Assembly (NCBI GenBank): GCA_036496805.1 | Contig: DASXKN010000031.1 | Coordinates: forward strand, 1 to 64,000 | DNA length: 64,000 nucleotides | Direction of reading: 5' to 3' | Source of the DNA: SZAS-103 sp036496805 | GTDB lineage: Bacteria; Pseudomonadota; Gammaproteobacteria; Xanthomonadales; Xanthomonadaceae | In this document: positions 28,532-35,299 of the stretch, piece after piece | Position numbering within the stretch: position 1 is the first letter of the stretch | Layout of the letters: every line of letters starts with the position of its first letter | Translations under genes and position numbers: made by a program | Notes under the pieces: model-generated | Told to the model about the DNA's origin: nothing | Databases searched by the model: none | The model's input: the letters and a program-made list of their open reading frames with translations, nothing else

Positions 28532-29813
28532 CGCTGTTCGCCCATCCGTGCCGCAATGAGGGGTGTGGTTCGACAAGCCTGTCCTGAGCCCTGTCGAAGG
28601 ACTCGCCACGAACGGTTCCTGATTTGCGATTGATCTCGGCCCACAGCGTCGAGCTCATGCCATAGAGGCGGATGAAACCCTCGGCTTCGGCGACGCCCCA
28701 GTCCGCTGACTGCGCGTAGGTCGCGCCTTTCGCATGCAGCACGTGGGGCGAATCGACCGCTATCGCCTGCACGTTGCCGCCCTGCGTTTCCAGCGTGACG
28801 GTGCCGTTGACGCAACGCTGGCTCGAGCGCAGGAAGGCTTCAAGATCGGCCTTGAGCGGATCGTGGAAGAAACCCTCGTAGACCAGCTCGACCCATTGCC
28901 TGGCGACGGCGGGCTTGCAGCGGTTCTGCGCCTTGCTCAGCACCGCCTCCTCGAGCGCACGATGCGCGACCAGCATGGCGGACAAGCCGGGCGCCTCGTA
29001 AACGATGCGGCCCTTGAGTCCGATCGTGGTGTCGCCGGTGTACAGGCCGCGACCCACGCCGTAGCGCGCGAACAGTGCATTGAGTTTCGCGAGCAGAAGG
29101 TGTCCATCGATGCGTTCGCCGTCCAGCGACACCGCTTCGCCAAGCTCGAAACCGATTCGCACTTGCAGCGGCATTTCGGGCCACTCCGCACGCCGCGCGC
29201 ACCAGCCACGAGCGCCCTCGCCCGGCGCCTGCCAGCGGTCGATCTCGCCGCCCGACATGGTCACGCCGAGCAGGTTTTCGTTGATCGTGTAGGACTTCTG
29301 TTTCGCATGGACTTCGAAGCCGCGCTGCTCGAGGTACTGCTGCTCGTAGGCGCGCGTGTGTGTGTGTTCCTTCTGGATCTCGCGGATCGGCGCGACGATG
29401 GTGTAGTCGCCGAGCGCCTTCACGGTCAGGTCGAAACGCACCTGATCGTTGCCCATGCCGGTGCAGCCGTGCGCGACGAAACGGGTGCCCAGCTCGTCGC
29501 AGCGCCGCAGCGCCGCTTCGACGATCAGGTAGCGGTCGGAGACCAGCAACGGATACTGGCCCTGGTAGCCCTCACCTGCCATCACGAAAGGCACGACGAA
29601 GTCGCGCCACAACGCCGGACCGCCGTCGATGGTGACGTGCGAAGCCACGCCGAGCTCATGCGCGCGCGCTTCGATGTACGCGCGCTCGTCCGCGTCCACG
29701 CCACCGGTCTCGGCAAAGACCGTGTGCACGCGATATCCGCGCTCGATCAGCCACGGGACGCAGAAGCTGGTGTCGAGGCCGCCGGAAAAGGCCAGCACGA
29801 TGTCCTGGTTCAT
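28521..29813 (-). CDS. argG: Argininosuccinate synthase with repeat-encoded C-terminus
   Basis: A 430-residue ATP-dependent ligase joining citrulline and aspartate. The ATP loop VLAFSGGLDTS and the citrulline/aspartate-binding region (VAHGCTGMGNDQVRFD) are intact. The N-terminus begins MNQDIV after AAGGAAA, a good ribosome site. The last 30 or so residues, from about SGTVRG onward, are encoded by an interspersed palindromic repeat (28568-28616) rather than by normal argG sequence, so the protein is longer than the roughly 400 residues I expect. The family's core is complete before that point, so activity is probably kept. Confidence 0.93.
   Translation of the reverse strand: MNQDIVLAFSGGLDTSFCVPWLIERGYRVHTVFAETGGVDADERAYIEARAHELGVASHVTIDGGPALWRDFVVPFVMAGEGYQGQYPLLVSDRYLIVEAALRRCDELGTRFVAHGCTGMGNDQVRFDLTVKALGDYTIVAPIREIQKEHTHTRAYEQQYLEQRGFEVHAKQKSYTINENLLGVTMSGGEIDRWQAPGEGARGWCARRAEWPEMPLQVRIGFELGEAVSLDGERIDGHLLLAKLNALFARYGVGRGLYTGDTTIGLKGRIVYEAPGLSAMLVAHRALEEAVLSKAQNRCKPAVARQWVELVYEGFFHDPLKADLEAFLRSSQRCVNGTVTLETQGGNVQAIAVDSPHVLHAKGATYAQSADWGVAEAEGFIRLYGMSSTLWAEINRKSGTVRGESFDRAQDRLVEPHPSLRHGWANSDAG
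28568..28616. repeat. Interspersed repeat inside the 3' end of argG
   Basis: GGTTCGACAAGCCTGTCCTG followed by AGCCCTGTCGAAGG and CGCCACGAACGG is an expanded copy of the family seen at 13-59, 7.0 kb and 46.0 kb. It contains inverted CTTCGACAGGG-type elements. It is read through in frame by argG and ends about 40 bases before the argE start region. Confidence 0.75.
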
Positions 29814-29869
29814 TGCAGTGGTTTCCTTGTTTGATTGTCGAAAAAGGATCTTTTCCATTTTCGATGCGG

Positions 29870-30922
29870 TCATGGGGAGACGAGCGCGGCCATCACCGCT
29901 TTCTGCACGTGCAGCCGGTTCCCGGCTTCCTCGATGGCGATGCAGTTCGGCGAATCCATCACGCCGTCGGTGGCCTTGACGTTGCGCCGCAGCGGCAGGC
30001 AATGGCTGAACACGCCGTTGCGGGTCAGCGCCATCTTGGCCTCGTCGACGATGAAGTGGCGGTGTGCTTCGCGGATCGCCTTCTCCTGGTCCCAGCGGCC
30101 GAAGTACGGGATCGCGCCCCAGCTCTTCGCGTAGACGACGTCGGCGCCGCGATAGGCTTCCTGCGGGTCGTGGCTGATCGTGAGCGAGCCTCCGTTTTCG
30201 ACAACATTGCGTTCGGCCCGCTGCATGTAACACTCATCGAGCAGGTATTCCGGCGTGGGGCACAGCAAGGTGACGTCCATGCCGTAGCGCGTGGCGATCG
30301 TGAGCGCGGAATTGGCGACGGCCGTGTTGAGCGGTTTCGGGTGATACGTCCAGGTCAGCACGTATTTTTTCCCGCGCAATACCTGCGTCGGATCGATGCC
30401 GGGAGTGTTCGCACCGAAACGCTCCTGCAGCGCGAGGACATGCGCCAGCTCCTGGCAGGGGTGGACGATCGTCTCCATGTTGATTACCGGCACGGTCGCG
30501 TATTTCGCGAAGCCCTTGATCACGGCGTCCTGGCGATCGACCGACCAGTCCTGGAACTTCGGGAAGGCGCGCACGCCGATCAGGTCGACGTAGCGCGACA
30601 GCACGCGCGCGACCTCGGCGATGTGCTCTTCGGCCTCGCCGTCCATGACCTTGCCGAAGTCGAATTCGATCGGCCACGCGTCCTTGCCCGGCGCGAGCAC
30701 GACCGCGTGGCCGCCGAGCTGGAAAGCGCCGATCTCGAAGCTGGTGCGCGTGCGCAACGAGGGATTGAAGAACACGAGGGCGATCGTGCGTCGGCCAAGC
30801 TGGTCGCCGAAGCGCTGGCGCTTGAACGTGGCGGCGCGCGCGAGCAGCGCGTCGAGCGCCTCGCGGCTCCACTCCTGGGTGTCGAGGAAGTCTCGCGGGT
30901 GTTCGGGGTGGCTTGGCTTCAT
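29870..30922 (-). CDS. argF': N-acetylornithine carbamoyltransferase
   Basis: A 350-residue transcarbamylase that carbamoylates N-acetylornithine rather than ornithine, the branch first shown in Xanthomonas campestris. The carbamoyl-phosphate loop is NPSLRTRTSFE. The tail motif HCLPLRRNVKATDG, in place of the HCLPAFH of ordinary OTCases, marks the acetylornithine type and includes the lysine reported to be carboxylated. I start at the ATG at 30920-30922; 34 further in-frame codons upstream include the attenuator hairpin and are unlikely to be translated as enzyme. First structural gene of the operon; argG follows after 56 bases. Confidence 0.94.
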   Translation of the reverse strand: MKPSHPEHPRDFLDTQEWSREALDALLARAATFKRQRFGDQLGRRTIALVFFNPSLRTRTSFEIGAFQLGGHAVVLAPGKDAWPIEFDFGKVMDGEAEEHIAEVARVLSRYVDLIGVRAFPKFQDWSVDRQDAVIKGFAKYATVPVINMETIVHPCQELAHVLALQERFGANTPGIDPTQVLRGKKYVLTWTYHPKPLNTAVANSALTIATRYGMDVTLLCPTPEYLLDECYMQRAERNVVENGGSLTISHDPQEAYRGADVVYAKSWGAIPYFGRWDQEKAIREAHRHFIVDEAKMALTRNGVFSHCLPLRRNVKATDGVMDSPNCIAIEEAGNRLHVQKAVMAALVSP

Positions 30923-30990
30923 GGAGGCGGTTCGCGGATGCGGTGGCGGGAACGGCGGGGGGATCGACGGAATGGCGGGCACGGAAAACG

Positions 30991-31018
30991 AAAAACCCGG
31001 CGCGAGGCCGGGTTTTTT
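30991..31018 (-). terminator. Intrinsic-terminator hairpin in the arg operon leader (candidate attenuator)
   Basis: Stem AAAAACCCGGC (30991-31001) / GCCGGGTTTTT (31007-31017), loop of 5. On the minus strand it is a GC-rich stem followed by a run of T. It stands between the probable promoter and argF', about 70 bases before the argF' start. The upstream glycine-zipper gene already has its own terminator at 31241-31274, so this hairpin is best explained as control of arg transcription. Confidence 0.65.
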
Positions 31019-31045
31019 AGACAACGAGGAAAATTCGTTGCGCCG

Positions 31046-31153
31046 CTACCCAGCTCGCGATGAAAGGCGATGCGGTCGACGCGCGCGCGAGGTCATGCCT
31101 GCCGCCATGCGGGCGGAGGTCAGGATCGCGGCGTCGGGGCGGAGTGCGTGCAT
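31046..31153 (-). CDS. Possible arginine-rich leader peptide of the arg operon
   Basis: An open frame of 35 codons with 7 arginines. Its last 16 codons, from an internal ATG at 31096, read MTSRARRPHRLSSRAG with 5 arginines, and the stop is 28 bases before the terminator hairpin. The bases around the stop (CGGCGC, minus strand) can pair with GCGCCG in the loop and right arm of the terminator, which could form an antiterminator. Arginine codons are frequent by chance in such GC-rich DNA and the ribosome site is weak, so this is only a candidate. Confidence 0.35.
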   Translation of the reverse strand: MHALRPDAAILTSARMAAGMTSRARRPHRLSSRAG

Positions 31154-31163
31154 GGGATGAGTT

Positions 31164-31189
31164 TTGCACACTATTACGCTGCGGTGCAA
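31164..31189. promoter_or_regulatory. Probable arg operon promoter with operator-like inverted repeat
   Basis: Inverted repeat TTGCAC (31164-31169) and GTGCAA (31184-31189) with centres 20 bases apart, on one face of the helix. On the minus strand a TAATAG hexamer (31171-31176) between the arms is a likely -10. The layout suits repression by a dimeric regulator. It does not match the E. coli ARG box closely, so ArgR is not claimed. The full gap 30923-31298 holds this site, the leader, the hairpin and the terminator of the next gene. Confidence 0.45.
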
Positions 31190-31240
31190 CAAGCTCGAAG
31201 CACGGTCGCGATTCGCGTCAGGAAATGCAGGTCGTCGCCA

Positions 31241-31274
31241 GAAACGAAAACGCCCCTGCCCGAAGGCAGAGGCG
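31241..31274 (-). terminator. Terminator of the glycine-zipper gene
   Basis: On the minus strand CGCCTCTGCC, a TTCG loop and GGCAGGGGCG (one mismatch) are followed by TTTTCGTTTC. It is 25 bases downstream of the stop codon. Confidence 0.8.
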
Positions 31275-31298
31275 TCGCGTTCCTGTTGCGGAAGACGA

Positions 31299-31877
31299 TC
31301 AGCGGCCGTACGGCGGCGGCGGGCCATCCTCGGCCGGCACCACCGACACGCGCACGCGGATGCGGTTGCCCGGATCGTACGGCATGCGCGCGACGTACAC
31401 GTCGCCCTTGTAATCGTATTCGACGTCGAAACCGGCCGGCTGGCCGTTGCCGCCGCCGACATCCACCATGCGGCAGCCGGAAGGCACGTAGTCGGGATCG
31501 CTGTTCTTGGCCACGTCGTGGCCGATCGCGCCGCCGATGACGGCGCCGCCGACGGTCGCGGCCGCGCGGCCGTCGCCCTTGCCGACGGTATGACCCAGGG
31601 CGCCGCCGATGATGGCGCCGATGATCGTGCCACCCGTGGTGTCCCTCGGGGCCGGCTGCGGCGGGCCATCGCACTGCTGCTCCATCGCGTGGTAGTTGTC
31701 GTAAACCGGGGTCACGCGCAGGACATTGGCATAGCCGAAGCTCACCGGCCGCGGCACCCGCTGCGCATACTGCTGCTGCGGCGGGGGCGGTGGATAGGGC
31801 TGGGCGGCGGCGTCTCCGACCGGCAAGGCGATCGACATCGCCAGGACCAGCGGGGCGAGTACAGAAGCGGTTTTCAT
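31299..31877 (-). CDS. Glycine-zipper envelope protein
   Basis: A 192-residue secreted protein: signal peptide (about 1-25, ending DAAAQ), a Pro/Gln-rich segment, then a double glycine zipper (TIIGAIIGGALGHTVGKG and TVGGAVIGGAIGHDVAKN, about 83-125), and a C-terminal beta-rich domain ending in prolines. Such zippers insert into or pack against membranes, as in SlyB/UmoD-like and Rickettsia 17-kDa-type proteins. No lipobox cysteine is seen in the signal peptide. It is divergent from cysS. The role is unknown beyond envelope structure. Confidence 0.8.
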   Translation of the reverse strand: MKTASVLAPLVLAMSIALPVGDAAAQPYPPPPPQQQYAQRVPRPVSFGYANVLRVTPVYDNYHAMEQQCDGPPQPAPRDTTGGTIIGAIIGGALGHTVGKGDGRAAATVGGAVIGGAIGHDVAKNSDPDYVPSGCRMVDVGGGNGQPAGFDVEYDYKGDVYVARMPYDPGNRIRVRVSVVPAEDGPPPPYGR

Positions 31878-32024
31878 CGGGGACTCCTGAGGGTTCTCTG
31901 AAGCCTTGTGCTCTCGAGGCTTGCGGCCATTTCATCATCCAATCGCTTAACCCTGCCTGATAACGCTTTCTGAACAATGTCCGATTGGTAGACTGGTCGT
32001 CTTTCCCGTTCATCGACGCCTTCC

Positions 32025-33395
32025 GTGCACCTCTACGACACCCTGACCCGCCAGGTCAAAGAGTTCCAACCCGCCGATCCGGACCGCGTGACCCTCTACG
32101 TCTGCGGCCCGACGGTCTACAACTACATCCACATCGGCAACGCCCGCACCTTCACGGTGTTCGACCTGCTGGCGCGGACGCTCAAGCGGCGTTTCCCGAA
32201 CGTCGTCTACGCCCGCAACATCACCGACATCGACGACAAGATCAACGCCGCCGCGCGCGAGCAGGGCGCGCCGATCGGCGCCATCACCTCGCGCTTCGAC
32301 GCAGCCTTCAGCGAGGACATGCAGGCTCTCGGATTGCTCACGCCCGACGTGGTGCCCTACGCCACCGCGCACGTCGCGCAGATCATCGCGATGTGCGAAC
32401 GCCTGATCGCCAGCGGCCATGCCTACGCCGCCGAGGGCCACGTGCTGTTCTCGGTCGCCAGCTATCCACAGTATGGCCAGCTCTCGCGCCGCGATCCCGA
32501 GGAGATGCTCGCCGGCGCGCGCATCGATGTCGCGCCCTACAAGCGCGATCCGGGCGACTTCGTGCTCTGGAAACCCTCCGACGACACGCTGCCCGGCTGG
32601 GATTCGCCCTGGGGCCGCGGCCGCCCGGGCTGGCACATCGAGTGCTCGGCGATGGCCGAAACCCACCTGGGCGAGACCATCGACCTCCACGGCGGCGGCA
32701 TGGACCTGCAGTTCCCGCACCACGAGAACGAGATCGCCCAGAGCCAGTGCGCGCACGGCGGCAAGGTTTTCGCGCGCCACTGGATGCACAGCGGCATGCT
32801 CAACCTCGGCAACGAGAAGATGTCCAAGTCGCTGGGCAATACCTTCCGCGTGCACGATCTGCTGCGCGAAGCACCACCGGAGGCACTGCGTTATGCCCTG
32901 CTCTCGGGACACTACCGGCAGCCGCTGGAATGGAGTCCGGCGCTGATCGAGCAGAGCCGAAGCACTCTCAACCGCCTTTACCAGACATTGAGCGACCTCG
33001 CGGACGTTACCCTCGATCCGACCACCATCGCCATCCCGCCTGCCATCGAGCAAGCCCTCGACGACGACCTCGACACGCCCCGGGTGCTCGCCGAGATCGC
33101 CGGCATCGCGGCGGCGGCGCGCAAGGCGACCGACACCGCGGAGCGCGCGGCGCGCAAGGCGGACCTGCTCGGCGCGGGATACGCGCTCAACCTGCTCCAG
33201 TCCGACCCCGACACGTGGTTCGGACGCGGCGCCGAAGGTGGCGACGACACTCGGATCCAGGGACTCATCGACGAGCGCAACGCCGCCAAGGCGACGCGCG
33301 ATTTCCAGCGCGCCGACGCGATCCGCAAGCAGCTCGCGGACGAAGGCATCGTGCTCGAGGACACACCACAAGGTGTACGCTGGAAGCGAGCGTGA
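32025..33395 (+). CDS. cysS: Cysteinyl-tRNA synthetase
   Basis: A 456-residue class I synthetase. HIGH-type motif YNYIHIGNARTF, KMSKS motif NEKMSKSLGN, zinc ligands C27 region (YVCGPTVYN) and HIECSAM, HHENE. It starts with GTG at 32025 (MHLYDTLTR), the family's typical N-terminus. A TAGACT -10-like hexamer lies at 31989-31994. The stop overlaps the sufE start as GTGA. Confidence 0.95.
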   Translation: MHLYDTLTRQVKEFQPADPDRVTLYVCGPTVYNYIHIGNARTFTVFDLLARTLKRRFPNVVYARNITDIDDKINAAAREQGAPIGAITSRFDAAFSEDMQALGLLTPDVVPYATAHVAQIIAMCERLIASGHAYAAEGHVLFSVASYPQYGQLSRRDPEEMLAGARIDVAPYKRDPGDFVLWKPSDDTLPGWDSPWGRGRPGWHIECSAMAETHLGETIDLHGGGMDLQFPHHENEIAQSQCAHGGKVFARHWMHSGMLNLGNEKMSKSLGNTFRVHDLLREAPPEALRYALLSGHYRQPLEWSPALIEQSRSTLNRLYQTLSDLADVTLDPTTIAIPPAIEQALDDDLDTPRVLAEIAGIAAAARKATDTAERAARKADLLGAGYALNLLQSDPDTWFGRGAEGGDDTRIQGLIDERNAAKATRDFQRADAIRKQLADEGIVLEDTPQGVRWKRA

Positions 33396-33838
33396 ACGAA
33401 GCCCACTTCCCCCTTGAAGCCACCGCCGCCGGCGCGCAAGCCGCGATCGCGGAGGAGTTCGGCTTTTTCGCCGACTGGGCCGAGCGCTACCAGTATCTGA
33501 TCGATCTTGGTCGCAAGCTCCCGGATTTCCCGGATGCGCTGAAGACCGAGGAACATCGCCTGCACGGCTGCCAGTCGATGGTCTGGATCGTCGCCGATGG
33601 CGATGCCTCGCGGCTGGACTTCCGCGCGATCAGCGATTCGGCCATCGTCTCGGGCTTGGTGTTCCTCGCGCTGCGCGTCTATTCGGGGCGCGGCGCGGCC
33701 GAAATCCTGGCCGCCGAGCCGGACTATGTCGCCTCCATCGGGCTCGCGAAGCACCTCTCGCCCACGCGCAACAACGGGCTTGCGGCCCTGCTCGGCTTCA
33801 TCCGCGAACGCGCCACGCAGAGCCTGCAACACACCTGA
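33392..33838 (+). CDS. sufE: SufE-family cysteine desulfuration protein
   Basis: A 148-residue SufE-like protein, which takes persulfide sulfur from a cysteine desulfurase (SufS or CsdA) for Fe-S cluster building. The acceptor cysteine lies in LHGCQSMVWI, as in the family. It begins with GTG inside the cysS stop (GTGA overlap), so synthesis is coupled to the cysteinyl-tRNA synthetase. Both proteins deal with cysteine, which may explain the pairing. Confidence 0.9.
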   Translation: MNEAHFPLEATAAGAQAAIAEEFGFFADWAERYQYLIDLGRKLPDFPDALKTEEHRLHGCQSMVWIVADGDASRLDFRAISDSAIVSGLVFLALRVYSGRGAAEILAAEPDYVASIGLAKHLSPTRNNGLAALLGFIRERATQSLQHT

Positions 33839-33895
33839 TCCGAGGTTGTCGAGACACCGGGAACCGCGCCGGCCTACAATCGGCCGGACGCCGCC

Positions 33896-34579
33896 ATGCG
33901 GCCAGAACCGGTCCAGGCAGCCATGACCAGTCCCCGTTCCGAAGACGCCGCCGACGACACCTCCAATTCGCGCGAGGCGCTGGATGCCCTGCTCGACGAC
34001 ATGATCGAGCATCCGGAACACCGCACGGCGATCACCGAGGAGATCGAGCGCCGCTTCGGCCAGCAGCAAGCCACGCTGATCCTCGACATGACCGGCTTCA
34101 CGCGCACCACGCGCACCCACGGCATCGTGCAATTCCTGCTGATGATCCACCAGATGCATCGCATGTGCTGTCCCTCGATCGGCGAGCACGGCGGCAAGCT
34201 GGTCAAGACCGAGGCGGACAACCTTTTCTGCCTGTTCCCGGACGTCCCCTCGGCGCTGGTCGCCGCGCACGACATCATCGGCCGCCTCCAGACCGCGAAC
34301 CTCGTGCTGCCCGAGGACCGCCGCCTGTATGCCTCGATCGGCATCGGCTACGGCTACATCCTCAACATCGCCGACGAGGACCTGTTCGGCGACGAGGTCA
34401 ACCTCGCCTGCAAGCTCAGCGAGGACATCGGCGAGAGAAATGCGATCCTGTTCACCGAGCGCGCGCGCGAGCAGCTCAGCGACGAGCAGGCAGACACCGA
34501 CATCCGCGAGGTCAGCATCTCGGGCATCTCGCTGGTCTACCACGAACTCAGGCACGTCCCGAGGACCGGGACGGAGTGA
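33896..34579 (+). CDS. Class III adenylate/guanylate cyclase domain protein
   Basis: A protein of 227 residues (218 if started at the ATG at 33923), consisting almost only of a class III cyclase domain. The metal-binding strand is TLILDMTGFTR and the second metal Asp lies in KTEADNLFCLF, where the usual Gly before Asp is Ala. GDEVNLACKL and a late transition-state-like region follow. With both aspartates kept it may be active, but the altered KTEAD motif makes this uncertain. A TACAAT hexamer (33875-33880) may be its -10. The next gene may begin in its stop codon (GTGA at 34576) and is probably co-transcribed. Confidence 0.82.
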   Translation: MRPEPVQAAMTSPRSEDAADDTSNSREALDALLDDMIEHPEHRTAITEEIERRFGQQQATLILDMTGFTRTTRTHGIVQFLLMIHQMHRMCCPSIGEHGGKLVKTEADNLFCLFPDVPSALVAAHDIIGRLQTANLVLPEDRRLYASIGIGYGYILNIADEDLFGDEVNLACKLSEDIGERNAILFTERAREQLSDEQADTDIREVSISGISLVYHELRHVPRTGTE

Positions 34580-34617
34580 GTCCGACGCTGTTGCCCGCGC
34601 GCATCGCCCTGCCCGCC

Positions 34618-35079
34618 ATGGACGACACGTTGCCCGCAACACCGAGCGTTTCAACCCTGCGTATTTCAACGGATCCGGCCGAACTCGATGTCGCCCTGAT
34701 CCATCGCTTCCTGTCTGAACAGTCGTCCTGGGCGCGCGGCATTTCGCGCGACATAGTGGAAAGGTCGATCGCCCATTCGCTGTGCTTCGGTGGTTTTCTC
34801 GACGGCGCCCAGATCGCCTTCGCGCGCGTGGTCACCGACTATGCGACCTGCGGCAACCTCGTCGACGTCTTCGTGCTTCCTGAGCATCGCGGCCATGGGC
34901 ATTCGAAGACACTGATCCAGGCGGTGATGGCGCACCCGCAGTTGCAGGGCCTGCGCCGCTTCACCCTCAACACGGTCGACGCACACGGGCTGTATGCGCA
35001 GTTCGGTTTCGCGCCGCCGCGCATGCCGGAGACGGCGATGGAAATCTACCGACCGGGCCTTTACGAGCGGCCAAACTGA
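34618..35079 (+). CDS. GNAT acetyltransferase
   Basis: A 153-residue compact GNAT protein. The acetyl-CoA-binding stretch is VDVFVLPEHRGHGHSKTLIQAV, with the late motif NTVDAHGLYAQFGF typical of the YafP/ElaA-like group. The ATG at 34618 is chosen. An earlier GTG at 34576, overlapping the cyclase stop, would add 14 residues and couple the two genes. The substrate is unknown. Confidence 0.83.
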   Translation: MDDTLPATPSVSTLRISTDPAELDVALIHRFLSEQSSWARGISRDIVERSIAHSLCFGGFLDGAQIAFARVVTDYATCGNLVDVFVLPEHRGHGHSKTLIQAVMAHPQLQGLRRFTLNTVDAHGLYAQFGFAPPRMPETAMEIYRPGLYERPN

Positions 35080-35090
35080 ACTGGCCGTTT
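35068..35090 (+). terminator. Weak terminator overlapping the GNAT stop
   Basis: CGGCCA (35068-35073) and TGGCCG (35082-35087) form a 6-bp stem around an 8-base loop that contains the stop codon, followed by TTT. Confidence 0.45.
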
Positions 35091-35095
35091 GCGGA

Positions 35096-35184
35096 AACCG
35101 GGGGAACCCAGTCTAGGGATTAGTTGTCGTCTCCCATTGCAAAGTCCGACGTAACGGACGTCGGATCAAGCTGGGTGACCGGTT
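35096..35184 (+). ncRNA. Candidate structured RNA (three-way junction) upstream of the histidine kinase
   Basis: Nested perfect helices are visible. AACCGG (35096-35101) pairs with CCGGTT (35179-35184), and ACCCAG (35106-35111) with CTGGGT (35171-35176). Inside lie GGGA (35116-35119) with TCCC (35132-35135), and TCCGACGT (35145-35152) with ACGTCGGA (35158-35165), the last closing an AACGG loop. The element lies in the 220-base gap before the PAS kinase operon, with about 115 bases left to its start. I compared it from memory with c-di-GMP, guanidine, SAM, TPP, cobalamin and fluoride motifs and found no match. It could be a leader element or a small RNA. Confidence 0.4.
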
Positions 35185-35299
35185 GGGCGTTATTGTAGCG
35201 ATGCGGCAATGCATTTCGTGTTCGATTGCAATCGCGTTGCTTTTGAAACAGCCGGAGGCATACGCTCCCCTGCAAGGATAGAGTCAGAGAGGTTTGCGC

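Noticed and set aside
30923..31024. ArgF' starting 34 codons upstream at 31024
   Set aside because: This frame would translate the terminator stem and a Pro-rich run. The ATG at 30922 gives the family's normal N-terminus.
35096..35184. c-di-GMP (GEMM) or guanidine riboswitch
   Set aside because: A GCAAAG and an ACGG loop are suggestive, but the conserved core of GEMM-I and the paired ACGR hairpins of guanidine-II are missing. Kept only as an unknown structured RNA.
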